DNA of 64,000 nucleotides, from positions 434,001-498,000 of the forward strand of contig JAIUSX010000221.1 in assembly GCA_026573805.1 (NCBI GenBank), given 5' to 3'. Under the pieces are notes generated by a model. The model did not search any database. It was given only the letters and a program-made list of their open reading frames with translations, and was not told where the DNA came from. Made by a program: the position numbers and the translations under genes. Below, piece after piece: positions 9,555 through 22,590 of the stretch. The stretch is from Hesperophylax magnus. Its lineage: Eukaryota; Arthropoda; Insecta; Trichoptera; Limnephilidae. Positions within the stretch are counted from its first letter, which is position 1; every line of letters starts with the position of its first letter.

Positions 9555-9908
9555 ACTCCACACAGGAGGCCCTGAAGAAAATAATTTCCTTCAGGGCCTA
9601 TGTCATCTTTGGGGATGCTGTGTGGAGGGTCTTTTTGTGGAGAGGAAGGAGTGAACATGGGTCTTGAAGAGTCCCATGTTGTAGGAGGGAGGAAACACAG
9701 AGGCCGGCAGTTCGTTCCACAGCCGAGCTGTTGAACTTAAGAACGAAACGTAGAAGTGACCCGTTCTCATGTGACAAATGTCAACCGTGTACAAATGTTG
9801 GGCGCGCGTTTGGCGTGTATCCCGACTACGCACCGGTGCCGAAGGGACCAATGACGCTAGTTCCTCAGAGCATCTTCCATTGTAATACCGATAGAACAAG
9901 GACAGCAT
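9555..9908 (-). pseudogene. 3' end of a second LINE family (ORF tail plus 3' hairpin)
   Basis: The minus-strand frame 9908-9603 (101 codons) contains SLFYRYYNGRCSEELASLVP, a conserved RTRQ-like region and TARLWNELPASVFPPSYN. This is the C-terminus typical of a widespread insect non-LTR element. Downstream on the same strand, 9603-9555 holds a hairpin formed by ggccctgaag and cttcagggcc, then a short tail. The same 3' hairpin type recurs at 14126-14610. Confidence 0.7.
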
Positions 9909-9984
9909 ACCTACCTGACGCCTGTGCTCTAAAGATTGCAGTCCGTTTGTTAAGATTGGGGAATCTAAAAAGCTTAAAGCAAAG

Positions 9985-10170
9985 GTTTTTTCACCTAAGA
10001 CAACTCAAGTCTGTCCGAAGAAACCTTCCTACAGAAGCAACAAAACTACTTATCAACTAGTACGTAGTCTCACGTCTCGATTACTGCAACGGCATTTATG
10101 CCAGCCTTCCAAAATATCAAATTGACAAACTTCGATCAGTGTTTAATGCAGCAGCACGGCTAAACCTACG
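9985..10170 (+). pseudogene. CR1/L2-like reverse transcriptase fragment
   Basis: The + strand frame reads FFHLRQLKSVRRNLPTEATK, then after a stop at 10058-10060 VSRLDYCNGIYASLPKYQI, then LRSVFNAAARL. These are the post-catalytic blocks of CR1/L2-type LINEs. It abuts a minus-strand LINE end in head-to-head orientation, so this interval is a patchwork of independent insertions. Confidence 0.7.
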
Positions 10171-10499
10171 AGGTATTTTCATAAATAAGTATTTTTTTAA
10201 TCGGTCATCTGTCTTATGACACTGATTATGGACTACACCATAAATCAACTTCCATAGATTGATAACTTCAGGCTTTTTGTATGAAACAAATTTGTCCTAA
10301 AAAACCATAGATATGCCAACTTATAGACAATAACATTCTCATTCGGAGCCTACTTATTATAAACCAATGAAAAACTTAGCTTAACTCATAGTTAGGCAAA
10401 CACATGACGTCACAAAATTTCGATTCAAATTGTCAATCGGAGTTATACCCCCCTGGACTTCACTAGTAATTTCCAGAAAGTCAGAGTGAAGCTTTATCT
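10171..10499. other. Unassigned spacer
   Basis: No recognised element; AT-rich with no long open frame. Confidence 0.3.
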
Positions 10500-10620
10500 A
10501 TGGACCAAAGTTACGTTACAGAGTTGACACAGTGGACCGGAATTACGTTACAGAGTTGACAGAGTGGACGAGAGTTACGTTACAGAGTTGACACAGTGGA
10601 CCAGAATTACGTTACAGAGT
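10500..10620. repeat. 32-bp minisatellite, about 3.6 copies
   Basis: The core word acgttacagagttgacac recurs at a 32-bp step (gagttgac at 10521, 10553 and 10585). There are a few substitutions between copies and no coding potential. Confidence 0.8.
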
Positions 10621-10727
10621 CCGGTATATTTTTTGTATTTCTTGGACATTAAGTATGTAACAATTTCTAGACATTTTGTTTTGAAGTTTTATTTGACATG
10701 TTACTGGATTTTTTTTATTTATTTGCT

Positions 10728-10758
10728 ACCGGTTTCGACACAGCTGTGTCATTCAGTG
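10728..10758 (-). ncRNA. Hammerhead-ribozyme-like module (single copy)
   Basis: On the minus strand: CTGAATGA box, then the perfectly self-complementary stem GACACAGCTGTGTC, then GAAACCGGT. This matches the CUGA(N)UGA / stem II / GAAA order of the hammerhead core apart from one inserted base in the first box. A cleavage triplet and stem I were not found, so it is probably a relic. Penelope-like elements are known to carry such motifs. Compare 35345-36215 and 59951-59982. Confidence 0.4.
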
Positions 10759-10816
10759 AATGTGTAAAAATAAAACAAATGTATATATAACATTGTGTAA
10801 GTTTTCGCTATACCGC

Positions 10817-11560
10817 AGAAATCGATTCTGCAACTTCTCGACTAAAACGTTAAACCATCACGTTAAGGACGGGACTTCAGAAGCATGTGTCACTTCAACT
10901 ATAATTCTTTTCGTAACATTAGATATATTGTCGCTGCCAGCGATTCATAAATACTGCTTCAAAGATCTCTTGTTATTATTCAAAAAGCATTTACACAGAA
11001 GCGTTAACACACGAAATTATTTATTGAACTCGAAAATGTAATGGAAGCCAGATAATCGTTCCAAGAAATCGATTCTGCAACTTCTCGACTAAAACGTTAA
11101 ACCATCACGTTAAGGACGGGACTTCAGAAGCATGTGTCACTTCAACTATAATTCTTTTCGTAACATTAGATATATTGTCGCTGCCAGCGATTCATAAATA
11201 CTGCTTCAAAGATCTCTTGTTATTATTCAAAAAGCATTTACACAGAAGCGTTAACACACGAAATTATTTATTGAACTCGAAAATGTAATGGAAGCCAGAT
11301 AATCGTTCCAAGAAATCGATTCTGCAACTTCTCGACTAAAACGTTAAACCATCACGTTAAGGACGGGACTTCAGAAGCATGTGTCACTTCAACTATAATT
11401 CTTTTCGTAACATTAGATATATTGTCGCTGCCAGCGATTCATAAATACTGCTTCAAAGATCTCTTGTTATTATTCAAAAAGCATTTACACAGAAGCGTTA
11501 ACACACGAAATTATTTATTGAACTCGAAAATGCAATGGAAGCCAGATAATCGTTCCAAGA
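10817..11560. repeat. 247-bp tandem repeat, three copies
   Basis: Three nearly identical head-to-tail copies begin with agaaatcgattctgcaac at 10817, 11064 and 11311. Only a few substitutions were noticed (for example aatgtaatgg against aatgcaatgg in the last copy), so the triplication is recent. The open frame across copy 1 has no recognisable similarity. Confidence 0.9.
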
Positions 11561-13784
11561 AAAGATTTATTTGTTTTGCGCTCGAGTCTCATCACTATTA
11601 ATGTTTCGTATTTCAAATGTGATTTGAAAAACCCGAGAAAATAATTTCCTTTGTTAGATTTACCCCATAGAACATTTGCCCCATCATTATTAATGAATGG
11701 CCTGCGTTTGCCAAATGCACTTTTACCTGCAATTCACCTTGTCACGTAAATGAATCATTTTTCTAGTTGGATGTTTTTTTGGCTCCATTCTGCCTATCCT
11801 TTCCAATTTCTATGATTATAATGAGTAAAACACGATGATATGAAGGTATAGCTTTTGTGATGCAAATTTGGTGATATTTTGGAAAACAAATTTTGTTGTG
11901 GAAATTATGTTTTTACAAGAATCTTTCAACTCTCTACCAATAAACACTGCATTCAATACAAATGCACAGTAAATTGATAAATGCTGTAATTTGTGGAATC
12001 AGATGATATTTTCATTAGAATAACTCAGGGACTGTTGATAATGGGCACACGGAGAAAACCTACCGATGAAAAATATTGATAATTTATTCAAAATCTCTTG
12101 AGGTTAAATGAAGTGATATAATAACGGGATTGCAGACCTTTAACGAATGAATAGATAGATTTCCTAGTAAACTTTCAGTAAAACACGATGGTTTTATCAC
12201 GATGTCGGAACATGTTTGCATTTCTCTTAGGACAAACGCAGCTGCATAAACGATATATTATGAAACGTTCCGATATATTATGAATGTAACGGACGTTGTT
12301 GGCCACATTATTTATTTTTATCAAAATGTGTTTTACATTTATAAAATGTGCCTACCCCACGCCACTGGCGAAATCCTCACTCCCCGCCACTGCAGATTTT
12401 GTTCCCGTTTCGGCCAAAGCGGCCTGAAAACTTTGACTCCGAAAGGCATCGATAGCGCATCGCGCGCCTACCTCTGCCGAGCGGAGATATTCAAATTTTA
12501 CTATGTACAATTTACTAAGAAATATCAATTTATTAAATGTTGCAAATGCCTATATTTTACTTGTACATCTCCTCGGCGGTAGTTAAATAAACACTATTTG
12601 CTATGTGCTACCACTGAGGAGATATTTAAAATGCTGTTTTTAACATATTTGTATAACCATTTTTGTACAATTATTTTTACCTTTTTTGCGTGTACAAAAA
12701 TTCAGGAACCTCGTAGCATAGTGAATCTTTTTTCTTTCTGAGCGCTATGTTACGGGGAAAAATACTAACGAGAAAAATACCAACATAATCATTTTTACAA
12801 ATTTGATCGCTTCAAGATCATTTTTACACTTTTATTTACAAACTTTTTTTATTTTCTGTCGTATCTTGGCAAACTAAAAATCTAGTTGTCAAGGTACACA
12901 TTCTTATAACTGCTATGTAATTAAACTATGTAATTTTTATTCAGGCGAGCTTGCAAAATCTTTGCAAACTCGCAAATTTAAGCGTCTGCCTTCGGCTATG
13001 CCACCGGCAAAATGAATATGCGACATTTTGCCGGGGCATATAAACGCATTTCTGGCGCGGATAGCCCCACCACCTTTTGACTCACAGCCCAATGTCGGCT
13101 GCGAGTCAAGCTTATTGCATATAAGCAGCAACATAAAAAAATAAAAATCAGTTCATCTTTACCACCAAAACAAGCGTTTTATTATCAACAAGTGACTCCT
13201 GCCCACCAACTGCCTCACCTCGCCGAGTCTTCTGCTCCATAACCTTCTGGTGTTACCTCATCAAGACCAGCCGGCCCTGCTCAGGAAAACCGCCAACACC
13301 AGAAGCGAGCAGAGACGAAAGCACACCCAGTGCCCAACAATCACCGAGCACCGGGTGCGGGAGGCAGATTGTTCATAAATTTGTACTACTATCATCATCA
13401 TCGGCAGTAAAGGAGCATTTTCATCGGTTGAAGACGCGGTTTGGAACCGGCGCCCAAATCTACAGTCTTGTGCGGACTCCCGTCCAGTACAATGAAAGTA
13501 CTAGAAGTTTATCAGGAAGTGGCCTACTGTAACATTTTTAACAGGATCTTTTTTAAGGAAGAAAAAAAGTACTTCTCCATAGAACTTGAAGACCTAAAGT
13601 TATATAAGTTAAATAAATAATATTAAAAAAAGGACTATATAAAAACGGTTTTAAATGTTAAATAATGAATCAGGCAATATCTCTTCCCATTTCCTGAACC
13701 CGCCCTCCGGCCATTAAGTCTAATATCCGATCCCTCGTCGATGACAAACACTGTACATAACTGTAAAGAAGTAGACGTAGTTAT
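11561..13784. other. Non-coding stretch, origin unclear
   Basis: AT-rich to 12330, then patches of moderate GC content near 12350-12480, 12940-13110 and 13190-13360. The last of these resembles the leader of an LTR element in composition only. No protein similarity is recognised in any frame. Confidence 0.35.
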
Positions 13785-13905
13785 TTTTCGCCGCCAGTCG
13801 GGGGCGCCCAATGCCGGGCGCCGGGAGTCGGGCGCCGGGTGTTGCTGCGCGCCCCTCGGCGCCGCGGCGGCCGACGCCACTAGGCCCGCGCCACGACGTC
13901 TGATC
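13785..13905. other. GC-rich islet with repeated GGCGCC words
   Basis: A block of very high GC content in an AT-rich neighbourhood, with several ggcgcc/gggcgcc palindromes. Similar islets lie at 26985-27075 and 52925-53085. Frames across it are short and arginine/alanine-rich because of composition, not recognisable genes. Confidence 0.6.
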
Positions 13906-14125
13906 CTGACGCCAGCTATACCCTACTCCCTACACCCGAATAATGTCTTAGATAAACGGAAAACACATACAAACATGATCAATACAAATCAATCATAATA
14001 ATTATAATGCGACCTATTCTTTTGCAGGTTCTTTAATGTTTGGAGTGGAATAAAAATTTGGTCTTCCGAAGGAAGTTCCGAAATGGGAAATGATATGGGA
14101 AGGTACACAGAAAGTGTTTTTTATA

Positions 14126-14610
14126 CATTAGCTCCACGCAGGAAGCCCTGAGGAAAAACCTCGGGGTCTATGTCTTCTTTAGGGAAGCCTTATAGATGGT
14201 ATTTTAAGAGGAGGTTTCGGGAAGGAAAAACGTGGGTTATTCGGAGTAGGTTAGTGTGTCCCGGAGGGTGAAGGCGATGGGTCCGGAGAGAGTCCGTTTT
14301 TTTTTTTTTTTTTTGGTTTTAGGCATTTCACCCTGAAAAGAGTGCTTTGTGGAGAGAGTCCGGCTGTGAAAAGATTAACATTCATATTAAGACTTTTTAT
14401 ACATTAGCTCCACGCAGGAAGCCCTGAGGAAAAACCTCGGGGTCTATGTCTTCTTTGGGGAAGCTATATAGATGGTATTTTAAGAGGAGGTTTCGGGAAG
14501 GAAAAACGTGGGTTATTCGGAGTAGGTTAGTGTGTCCCGCAGGGTGAAGGCGATGGGTCCGGAGAGAGTCCGGCTGTGAAAAGATTAACATTCATATTAA
14601 GACTTCTTGA
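14126..14610 (-). repeat. Duplicated LINE 3' end
   Basis: Two direct copies (about 14126-14390 and 14393-14610) of a segment starting tacattagctccacgcagga, with the gaagccctgagg/cctcggggtc hairpin. This is the same 3' hairpin design as the LINE end at 9555. In the first copy a run of T and about 50 extra bases (14290-14345) are inserted near the right end. Read on the minus strand, each copy would encode decayed ORF tail followed by the 3' UTR. Confidence 0.6.
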
Positions 14611-14724
14611 CACCTGGGCCCAGAGAAGCTAATGAAATTGCTTGTCTGTATTTGAAAATATTTTATCAAATCAATGACCCGAAATAAATCCAAATTGAGT
14701 ACTCTTAGGGCGCTTTCAAAATTG

Positions 14725-14800
14725 GAGGATTTATAATAATAATAATATTTGGATGATTTGTATAGAGTCGTTTTTGTGAAAAATCACCCCAAGGGCGCTG
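14725..14800 (-). repeat. L2/CR1-like LINE 3' end with (ATT)n tail
   Basis: On the minus strand, TTTGTACAGCGCCC, a short spacer and CTATACAAATCATCC precede ATTATTATTATT. This is the AGCGC...CTATACAAA 3' terminus typical of L2/CR1-like LINEs. Similar ends are at 27440-27535 (+) and 54936-54970 (-). Confidence 0.5.
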
Positions 14801-15807
14801 TACAAATACATAATATATGTTTCTTAATGATCTATCTTATTACTAACTATAGACTAAACAAACTATTATCAACTTATGGATAACGAATTGCATCCACCGG
14901 TCGTCGATTACTGTACAATGCATTTGACCAATGAAAGTAATTCTGCGTTGGAATGTATTTATATTATATTCTGTACAGGCAGAAAATATACATATAAAAT
15001 ATACATATAGAAAATATACATGTCTCTGTATGAGACATATTGATTTTTAAGTCTTCGAATGATGTTAATCCAATAAGAAAACTGTGATTAAGGTATATTG
15101 TGTGAAGATTCAGACAAGCAAATTCAAAGTACCTACCTAGAATATAATATTTTAATTATTGTATCTGTCATTTTCAGCATTGGAACTAACTAACTCTCCG
15201 GAATTCAAAATATTACGTTATCCCAGATTAAATAATACCTCCAGGTCATTATATTCTTTTAATATCAAAATGTATATTTTTTCTATTATATTTGAAGACT
15301 TGAAAAAGCGTTGGTGCAGCAAGATTACTACCCGTCTACCACTCTTTGCATTACCTACTTGCTTCTCTATTTAGAAATAGTCTTCAGTCGCTCTGTTCCC
15401 TGTTCCCTGGTCCCTGGTTAGTGTCCGGTGATTGATGATCCCTTGTTTATGAATAATGACTTGGCTTAGGGGCGGCCCGCTGCTTAAGATTTATCTCAAT
15501 AATGAAGAAAGACGAATATGTACGACGAGCGACTTGGCATTTCCTTTCCTTATGCTAAATTTACCCTTTTTGAGGAGTTATTCAAGGGTTTTCAATTTGT
15601 ACTGTATAATATGTTAGTTAATTACTTGCTACATGCGTGATATAATATTATTCCAGACGAATATTAATATATGGTATAAACGAATACCGGCGTATTATAG
15701 AGCTTGATTTTGTGCTTTCAACTTCAACTAGTAAAAATAACGGCGGATTACAGTAGTTTGTCGGTAATCGAGTAGCGGATTACTTAGGGAGTGCTTAATT
15801 TGTTGAA
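14801..15807. other. Non-coding stretch with one family B repeat
   Basis: Mostly unassigned. A copy of the interspersed family B repeat lies at 15065-15200 (+): gattcagacaagc...aaagtacctacctag...ttggaact. No gene is recognised. Confidence 0.5.
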
Positions 15808-16180
15808 TTGGCTGCCTTGTTTACAATAAATTAAAAACAAACTAATAAAAATTTAATTGAAGTTTTTAAAAAATATATTTTTAAAAGTTTTTCTTTTATT
15901 TATTAAAGAATATTGTTATTCAATTTATAAAAATATATATTTTTTTAAATCAAGTTCTGTTTGTGCGTGATAACTGGTTCTGTCTTCTGACTTCAAACTG
16001 CTCGATACAGTTTGATAATAACTTCAGAAGGCGAAGTTATCACGTGCAATAATAACTAAAGAGCAGAAATTGTCAAAAATAAACTTTTCTTATAAATTGA
16101 ATAATAATAATATCGAACATATAACATAAAAATATTTGTCGCTTTTTAAAATTTTATTTATTGTAAACGTAGCAGCCGCT
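15808..16180. mobile_element. Foldback/MITE-like element
   Basis: The outer arms ggctgccttgtttacaataa (from 15811) and the inverted copy around 16158-16177 match closely. Matches continue inward (attattcaatttataa on both arms), with an inner hairpin around cgtgataact and agttatcacg. It is about 370 bp with no coding capacity. The boundaries and target duplication are uncertain. Confidence 0.5.
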
Positions 16181-16318
16181 TTTGTTTATTTTTTGACTGA
16201 CACTAGGGGAGAGGGAAGAGATGAGACTAGAGAAGGTTGGAATGTACCTTCCTAGCTTTTGGGATATGTTGACTAAAAACGGCAAAAGCCATTTCAAGCA
16301 AGTTTTCGATTATGGTTT

Positions 16319-16472
16319 CTGCTTCTACTTCGGGTTCGAAGTCCGGAATGCGTTAATAAATTTCTACTTCGGGTTCGAAGTCCGGAATGCGTGAATAAAT
16401 TCCAACTTCGGGTTCGAAGTCTGGAATGCGTTAGTAAATTTCTACTTAGGGTTCGAAGCCCGGAATACGAAA
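16319..16472. repeat. 39-bp minisatellite, four degenerate copies
   Basis: The unit ttctacttcgggttcgaagt plus ccggaatgcg and a T/A-rich end repeats four times with about 10 percent divergence. It sits immediately upstream of the large palindromic satellite. Confidence 0.75.
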
Positions 16473-16474
16473 TA

Positions 16475-19400
16475 TGTTTAATTTATTTGTGTTATTTTAT
16501 GTAGTTTATTTTATGTATTTTATGTAAATTATTAGTATTTAGTTTATTTTATGTATTTTATGTAAACATAGTTTAATTTATTTGTGTTATTTTATGTAGG
16601 CACCCACCTACCTATATGTTAATATTTCAAAGCAAGCGGTAAATTGGTAAAATCACACGGCGTGCGCATGCAGCTGGTCGAGAGTTGTATGAGAACTAGT
16701 ATATGTGTTTGGGACTAGGCTCCCTTCTGTTATATGGATTGAGGAGGTAAAGGAAATATGGGATAGGAAGGTTGGAAAATATCTGACTTTATTAACATAT
16801 AGGTAGGTGGGTGCCTACATAAAATAACACAAATAAATTAAACTATGTTTACATAAAATACATAAAATAAACTAAATAATAATAATTTACATAAAATACA
16901 TAAAATAAACTACATAAAATAACACAAATAAATTAAACTATGTTTAATTTATTTGTGTTATTTTATGTAGGCACCCACCTACCTATATGTTAATAAAGTC
17001 GGATATTTTCCAACCTTCCTATCCCATATTTCCTTTACCTCCTCAATCCATATAACACAAGGGAGCCTAGTCCCAAACACATATACTAGTTCTCATACAA
17101 CTCTCGACCAGCTGCATGCGCACGCCGTGTGATTTTACCAATTTACCGCTTGCTTTGAAATATTAACATATAGGTAGGTGGGTGCCTACATAAAATAACA
17201 CAAATAAATTAAACTATGTTTAATTTATTTGTGTTATTTTATGTAGGCACCCACCTACCTATATGTTAATAAAGTCAGATATTTTCCAACCTTCCTATCC
17301 CATATTTCCTTTACCTCCCCAATCCATATAACACAAGGGAGCCTAGTCCCAAACACATATACTAGTTCTCATACAACTCTCGACCAGCTGCATGCGCACG
17401 CCGTGTGATTTTACCAATTTACCGCTTGCTTTGAAATATTAACACATAGGTAGGTGGGTGCCTACATAAAATAACACAAATAAATTAAACTATGTTTAAT
17501 TTATTTGTGTTATTTTATGTAGGCACCCACCTACCTATATGTTAATAAAGTCGGATATTTTCCAACCTTCCTATCCCATATTTCCTTTACCTCCTCAATC
17601 CATATAACACAAGGGAGCCTAGTCCCAAACACATATACTAGTTCTCATACAACTCTCGACCAGCTGCATGCGCACGCCGTGTGATTTTACCAATTTACCG
17701 CTTGCTTTGAAATATTAACATATAGGTAGGTGGGTGCCTACATAAAATAACACAAATAAATTAAACTATGTTTAATTTATTTGTGTTATTTTATGTAGGC
17801 ACCCACCTACCTATATGTTAATAAAGTCAGATATTTTCCAACCTTCCTATCCCATATTTCCTTTACCTCCCCAATCCATATAACACAAGGGAGCCTAGTC
17901 CCAAACACATATACTAGTTCTCATACAACTCTCGACCAGCTGCATGCGCACGCCGTGTGATTTTACCAATTTACCGCTTGCTTTGAAATATTAACATATA
18001 GGTAGGTGGGTGCCTACATAAAATAACACAAATAAATTAAACTATGTTTAATTTATTTGTGTTATTTTATGTAGGCACCCACCTACCTATATGTTAATAA
18101 AGTCAGATATTTTCCAACCTTCCTATCCCATATTTCCTTTACCTCCCCAATCCATATAACACAAGGGAGCCTAGTCCCAAACACATATACTAGTTCTCAT
18201 ACAACTCTCGACCAGCTGCATGCGCACGCCGTGTGATTTTACCAATTTACCGCTTGCTTTGAAATATTAACATATAGGTAGGTGGGTGCCTACATAAAAT
18301 AACACAAATAAATTAAACTATGTTTACATAAAATACATAAAATAAACTAAATACTAATAATTTACATAAAATACATAAAATAAACTACATAAAATAACAC
18401 AAATAAATTAAACTATGTTTAATTTATTTGTGTTATTTTATGTAGGCACCCACCTACCTATATGTTAATAAAGTCGGATATTTTCCAACCTTCCTATCCC
18501 ATATTTCCTTTGCCTCCTCAATCCATATAACACAAGGGAGCCTAGTCCCAAACACATATACTAGTTCTCATACAACTCTCGACCAGCTGCATGCGCACGC
18601 CGTGTGATTTTACCAATTTACCGCTTGCTTTGAAATATTAACATATAGGTAGGTGGGTGCCTACATAAAATAACACAAATAAATTAAACTATGTTTAATT
18701 TATTTGTGTTATTTTATGTAGGCACCCACCTACCTATATGTTAATAAAGTCAGATATTTTCCAACCTTCCTATCCCATATTTCCTTTACCTCCCCAATCC
18801 ATATAACACAAGGGAGCCTAGTCCCAAACACATATACTAGTTCTCATACAACTCTCGACCAGCTGCATGCGCACGCCGTGTGATTTTACCAATTTACCGC
18901 TTGCTTTGAAATATTAACACATAGGTAGGTGGGTGCCTACATAAAATAACACAAATAAATTAAACTATGTTTAATTTATTTGTGTTATTTTATGTAGGCA
19001 CCCACCTACCTATATGTTAATAAAGTCAGATATTTTCCAACCTTCCTATCCCATATTTCCTTTACCTCCTCAATCCATATAACACAAGGGAGCCTAGTCC
19101 CAAACACATATACTAGTTCTCATACAACTCTCGACCAGCTGCATGCGCACGCCGTGTGATTTTACCAATTTACCGCTTGCTTTGAAATATTAACATATAG
19201 GTAGGTGGGTGCCTACATAAAATAACACAAATAAATTAAACTATGTTTAATTTATTTGTGTTATTTTATGTAGGCACCCACCTACCTATATGTTAATAAA
19301 GTCAGATATTTTCCAACCTTCCTATCCCATATTTCCTTTACCTCCTCAATCCATATAACACAAGGGAGCCTAGTCCCAAACACATATACTAGTTCTCATA

Positions 19401-22148
19401 CAACTCTCGACCAGCTGCATGCGCACGCCGTGTGATTTTACCAATTTACCGCTTGCTTTGAAATATAAACACATAGGTAGGTGGGTGCCTACATAAAATA
19501 ACACAAATAAATTAAACTATGTTTAATTTATTTGTGTTATTTTATGTAGGCACCCACCTACCTATATGTTAATAAAGTCGGATATTTTCCAACCTTCCTA
19601 TCCCATATTTCCTTTACCTCCTCAATCCATATAACACAAGGGAGCCTAGTCCCAAACACATATACTAGTTCTCATACAACTCTCGACCAGCTGCATGCGC
19701 ACGCCGTGTGATTTTACCAATTTACCGCTTGCTTTGAAATATTAACATATAGGTAGGTGGGTGCCTACATAAAATAACACAAATAAATTAAACTATGTTT
19801 AATTTATTTGTGTTATTTTATGTAGGCACCCACCTACCTATATGTTAATAAAGTCAGATATTTTCCAACCTTCCTATCCCATATTTCCTTTACCTCCCCA
19901 ATCCATATAACACAAGGGAGCCTAGTCCCAAACACATATACTAGTTCTCATACAACTCTCGACCAGCTGCATGCGCACGCCGTGTGATTTTACCAATTTA
20001 CCGCTTGCTTTGAAATATTAACACATAGGTAGGTGGGTGCCTACATAAAATAACACAAATAAATTAAACTATGTTTAATTTATTTGTGTTATTTTATGTA
20101 GGCACCCACCTACCTATATGTTAATAAAGTCAGATATTTTCCAACCTTCCTATCCCATATTTCCTTTACCTCCTCAATCCATATAACACAAGGGAGCCTA
20201 GTCCCAAACACATATACTAGTTCTCATACAACTCTCGACCAGCTGCATGCGCACGCCGTGTGATTTTACCAATTTACCGCTTGCTTTGAAATATTAACAT
20301 ATAGGTAGGTGGGTGCCTACATAAAATAACACAAATAAATTAAACTATGTTTAATTTATTTGTGTTATTTTATGTAGGCACCCACCTACCTATATGTTAA
20401 TAAAGTCAGATATTTTCCAACCTTCCTATCCCATATTTCCTTTACCTCCCCAATCCATATAACACAAGGGAGCCTAGTCCCAAACACATATACTAGTTCT
20501 CATACAACTCTCGACCAGCTGCATGCGCACGCCGTGTGATTTTACCAATTTACCGCTTGCTTTGAAATATTAACATATAGGTAGGTGGGTGCCTACATAA
20601 AATAACACAAATAAATTAAACTATGTTTACATAAAATACATAAAATAAACTAAATACTAATAATTTACATAAAATACATAAAATAAACTACATAAAATAA
20701 CACAAATAAATTAAACTATGTTTAATTTATTTGTGTTATTTTATGTAGGCACCCACCTACCTATATGTTAATAAAGTCGGATATTTTCCAACCTTCCTAT
20801 CCCATATTTCCTTTACCTCCTCAATCCATATAACACAAGGGAGCCTAGTCCCAAACACATATACTAGTTCTCATACAACTCTCGACCAGCTGCATGCGCA
20901 CGCCGTGTGATTTTACCAATTTACCGCTTGCTTTGAAATATTAACATATAGGTAGGTGGGTGCCTACATAAAATAACACAAATAAATTAAACTATGTTTA
21001 ATTTATTTGTGTAATTTTATGTAGGCACCCACCTACCTATATGTTAATAAAGTCAGATATTTTCCAACCTTCCTATCCCATATTTCCTTTACCTCCCCAA
21101 TCCATATAACACAAGGGAGCCTAGTCCCAAACACATATACTAGTTCTCATACAACTCTCGACCAGCTGCATGCGCACGCCGTGTGATTTTACCAATTTAC
21201 CGCTTGCTTTGAAATATTAACATATAGGTAGGTGGGTGCCTACATAAAATAACACAAATAAATTAAACTATGTTTACATAAAATACATAAAATAAACTAA
21301 ATACTAATAATTTACATAAAATACATAAAATAAACTACATAAAATAACACAAATAAATTAAACTATGTTTAATTTATTTGTGTTATTTTATGTAGGCACC
21401 CACCTACCTATATGTTAATAAAGTCGGATATTTTCCAACCTTCCTATCCCATATTTCCTTTACCTCCTCAATCCATATAACACAAGGGAGCCTAGTCCCA
21501 AACACATATACTAGTTCTCATACAACTCTCGACCAGCTGCATGCGCACGCCGTGTGATTTTACCAATTTACCGCTTGCTTTGAAATATTAATTTATTTGT
21601 GTTATTTTATGTAGGCACCCACCTACCTATATGTTAATAAAGTCGGATATTTTCCAACCTTCCTATCCCATTTCCTTTACCTCCCCAATCCATATAACAC
21701 AAGGGAGCCTAGTCCCAAACACATATACTAGTTCTCATACAACTCTCGACCAGCTGCATGCGCACGCCGTGTGATTTTACCAATTTACCGCTTGCTTTGA
21801 AATATTAACATATAGGTAGGTGGGTGCCTACATAAAATAACACAAATAAATTAAACTATGTTTAATTTATCTAATTTAAACTATGTTTAATTTATTTGTG
21901 TTATTTTATGTAGGCACCCACCTACCTATATGTTGATAAAAGTCGGATATTTTCCAACCTTCCTATCCCATATTTCCTTTACCCCCCCCCAATCCATATA
22001 ACACAAGGGAACCTAGTCCCAAACACATATACTAGTTCTCATACAACTCTCGACCAGTTGCATGCGCACGCCGTGTGATTTTACCAATTTACCGCTTGCT
22101 TTGAAATATTAATTTATTTGTGTTATTTTATGTAGGCACCCACCTACC

Positions 22149-22150
<2 letters not shown>
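16475..22150. repeat. 276-bp palindrome-bearing satellite array
   Basis: About 18 direct monomers, tracked by gctgcatgcg at 17111, 17387, 17663, 17939, 18215, 18586 and so on to 22057. The basic step is 276 bp, with 371-bp variants carrying an extra 95 bp of ttacataaaatacataaaat-type sequence; the last two steps are irregular (217 and 304). Each junction between monomers is a near-perfect palindrome with about 50-base arms around aaactatgttt, with taggtaggtgggtgcctac as the outer part of the arm. The first monomer (about 16475-16850) is inverted relative to all others. Monomers alternate between two variants (tcggat with cctcctc, tcagat with cctcccc). A LINE interrupts the array at 22151, and it resumes at 26155. 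Confidence 0.95.
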
Positions 22151-22181
<31 letters not shown>

Positions 22182-22590
22182 CTTTATTCATGAAATATTA
22201 ATGTGTACAGTTTTTACATGCTTTTCGACTACCACACTAGACACATGCCCGTATTATGGTAGTCGAAATTTATATACATAGGTTTATATAATTATATAAA
22301 TGTAATATTTGATAACTTGTATAATAGGTAACACTTTTACTGGTTCCTAGTTCAGTAGATTGCTCAAGTGTACATCAACCGTATTTTAAACTGTTGATAT
22401 TAATGAGATAAAATGAACACAATCAGCAAATGAATAGGTTACTTTACTTGTTAAAATAATGAAAATAAAGTAGAAATTATGAAAATGAACTTGTTGAAAT
22501 AATGAAAATAAAGATTAATTAATTAATTATTAAACTTTTTTCTTTACAGAATTGAATGAAAAACAAAAATTACTAATAAAGAAAATGAGC

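Noticed and set aside
13140..13500. LTR-retrotransposon leader and primer-binding site (ggcgcccaaa at 13449)
   Set aside because: No matching LTR pair, no gag or pol downstream, and the primer-site match is too short.
13635..13998. Open frames on both strands through the GC islet
   Set aside because: Both strands are open because of composition; residues are low-complexity A, R, G and P.
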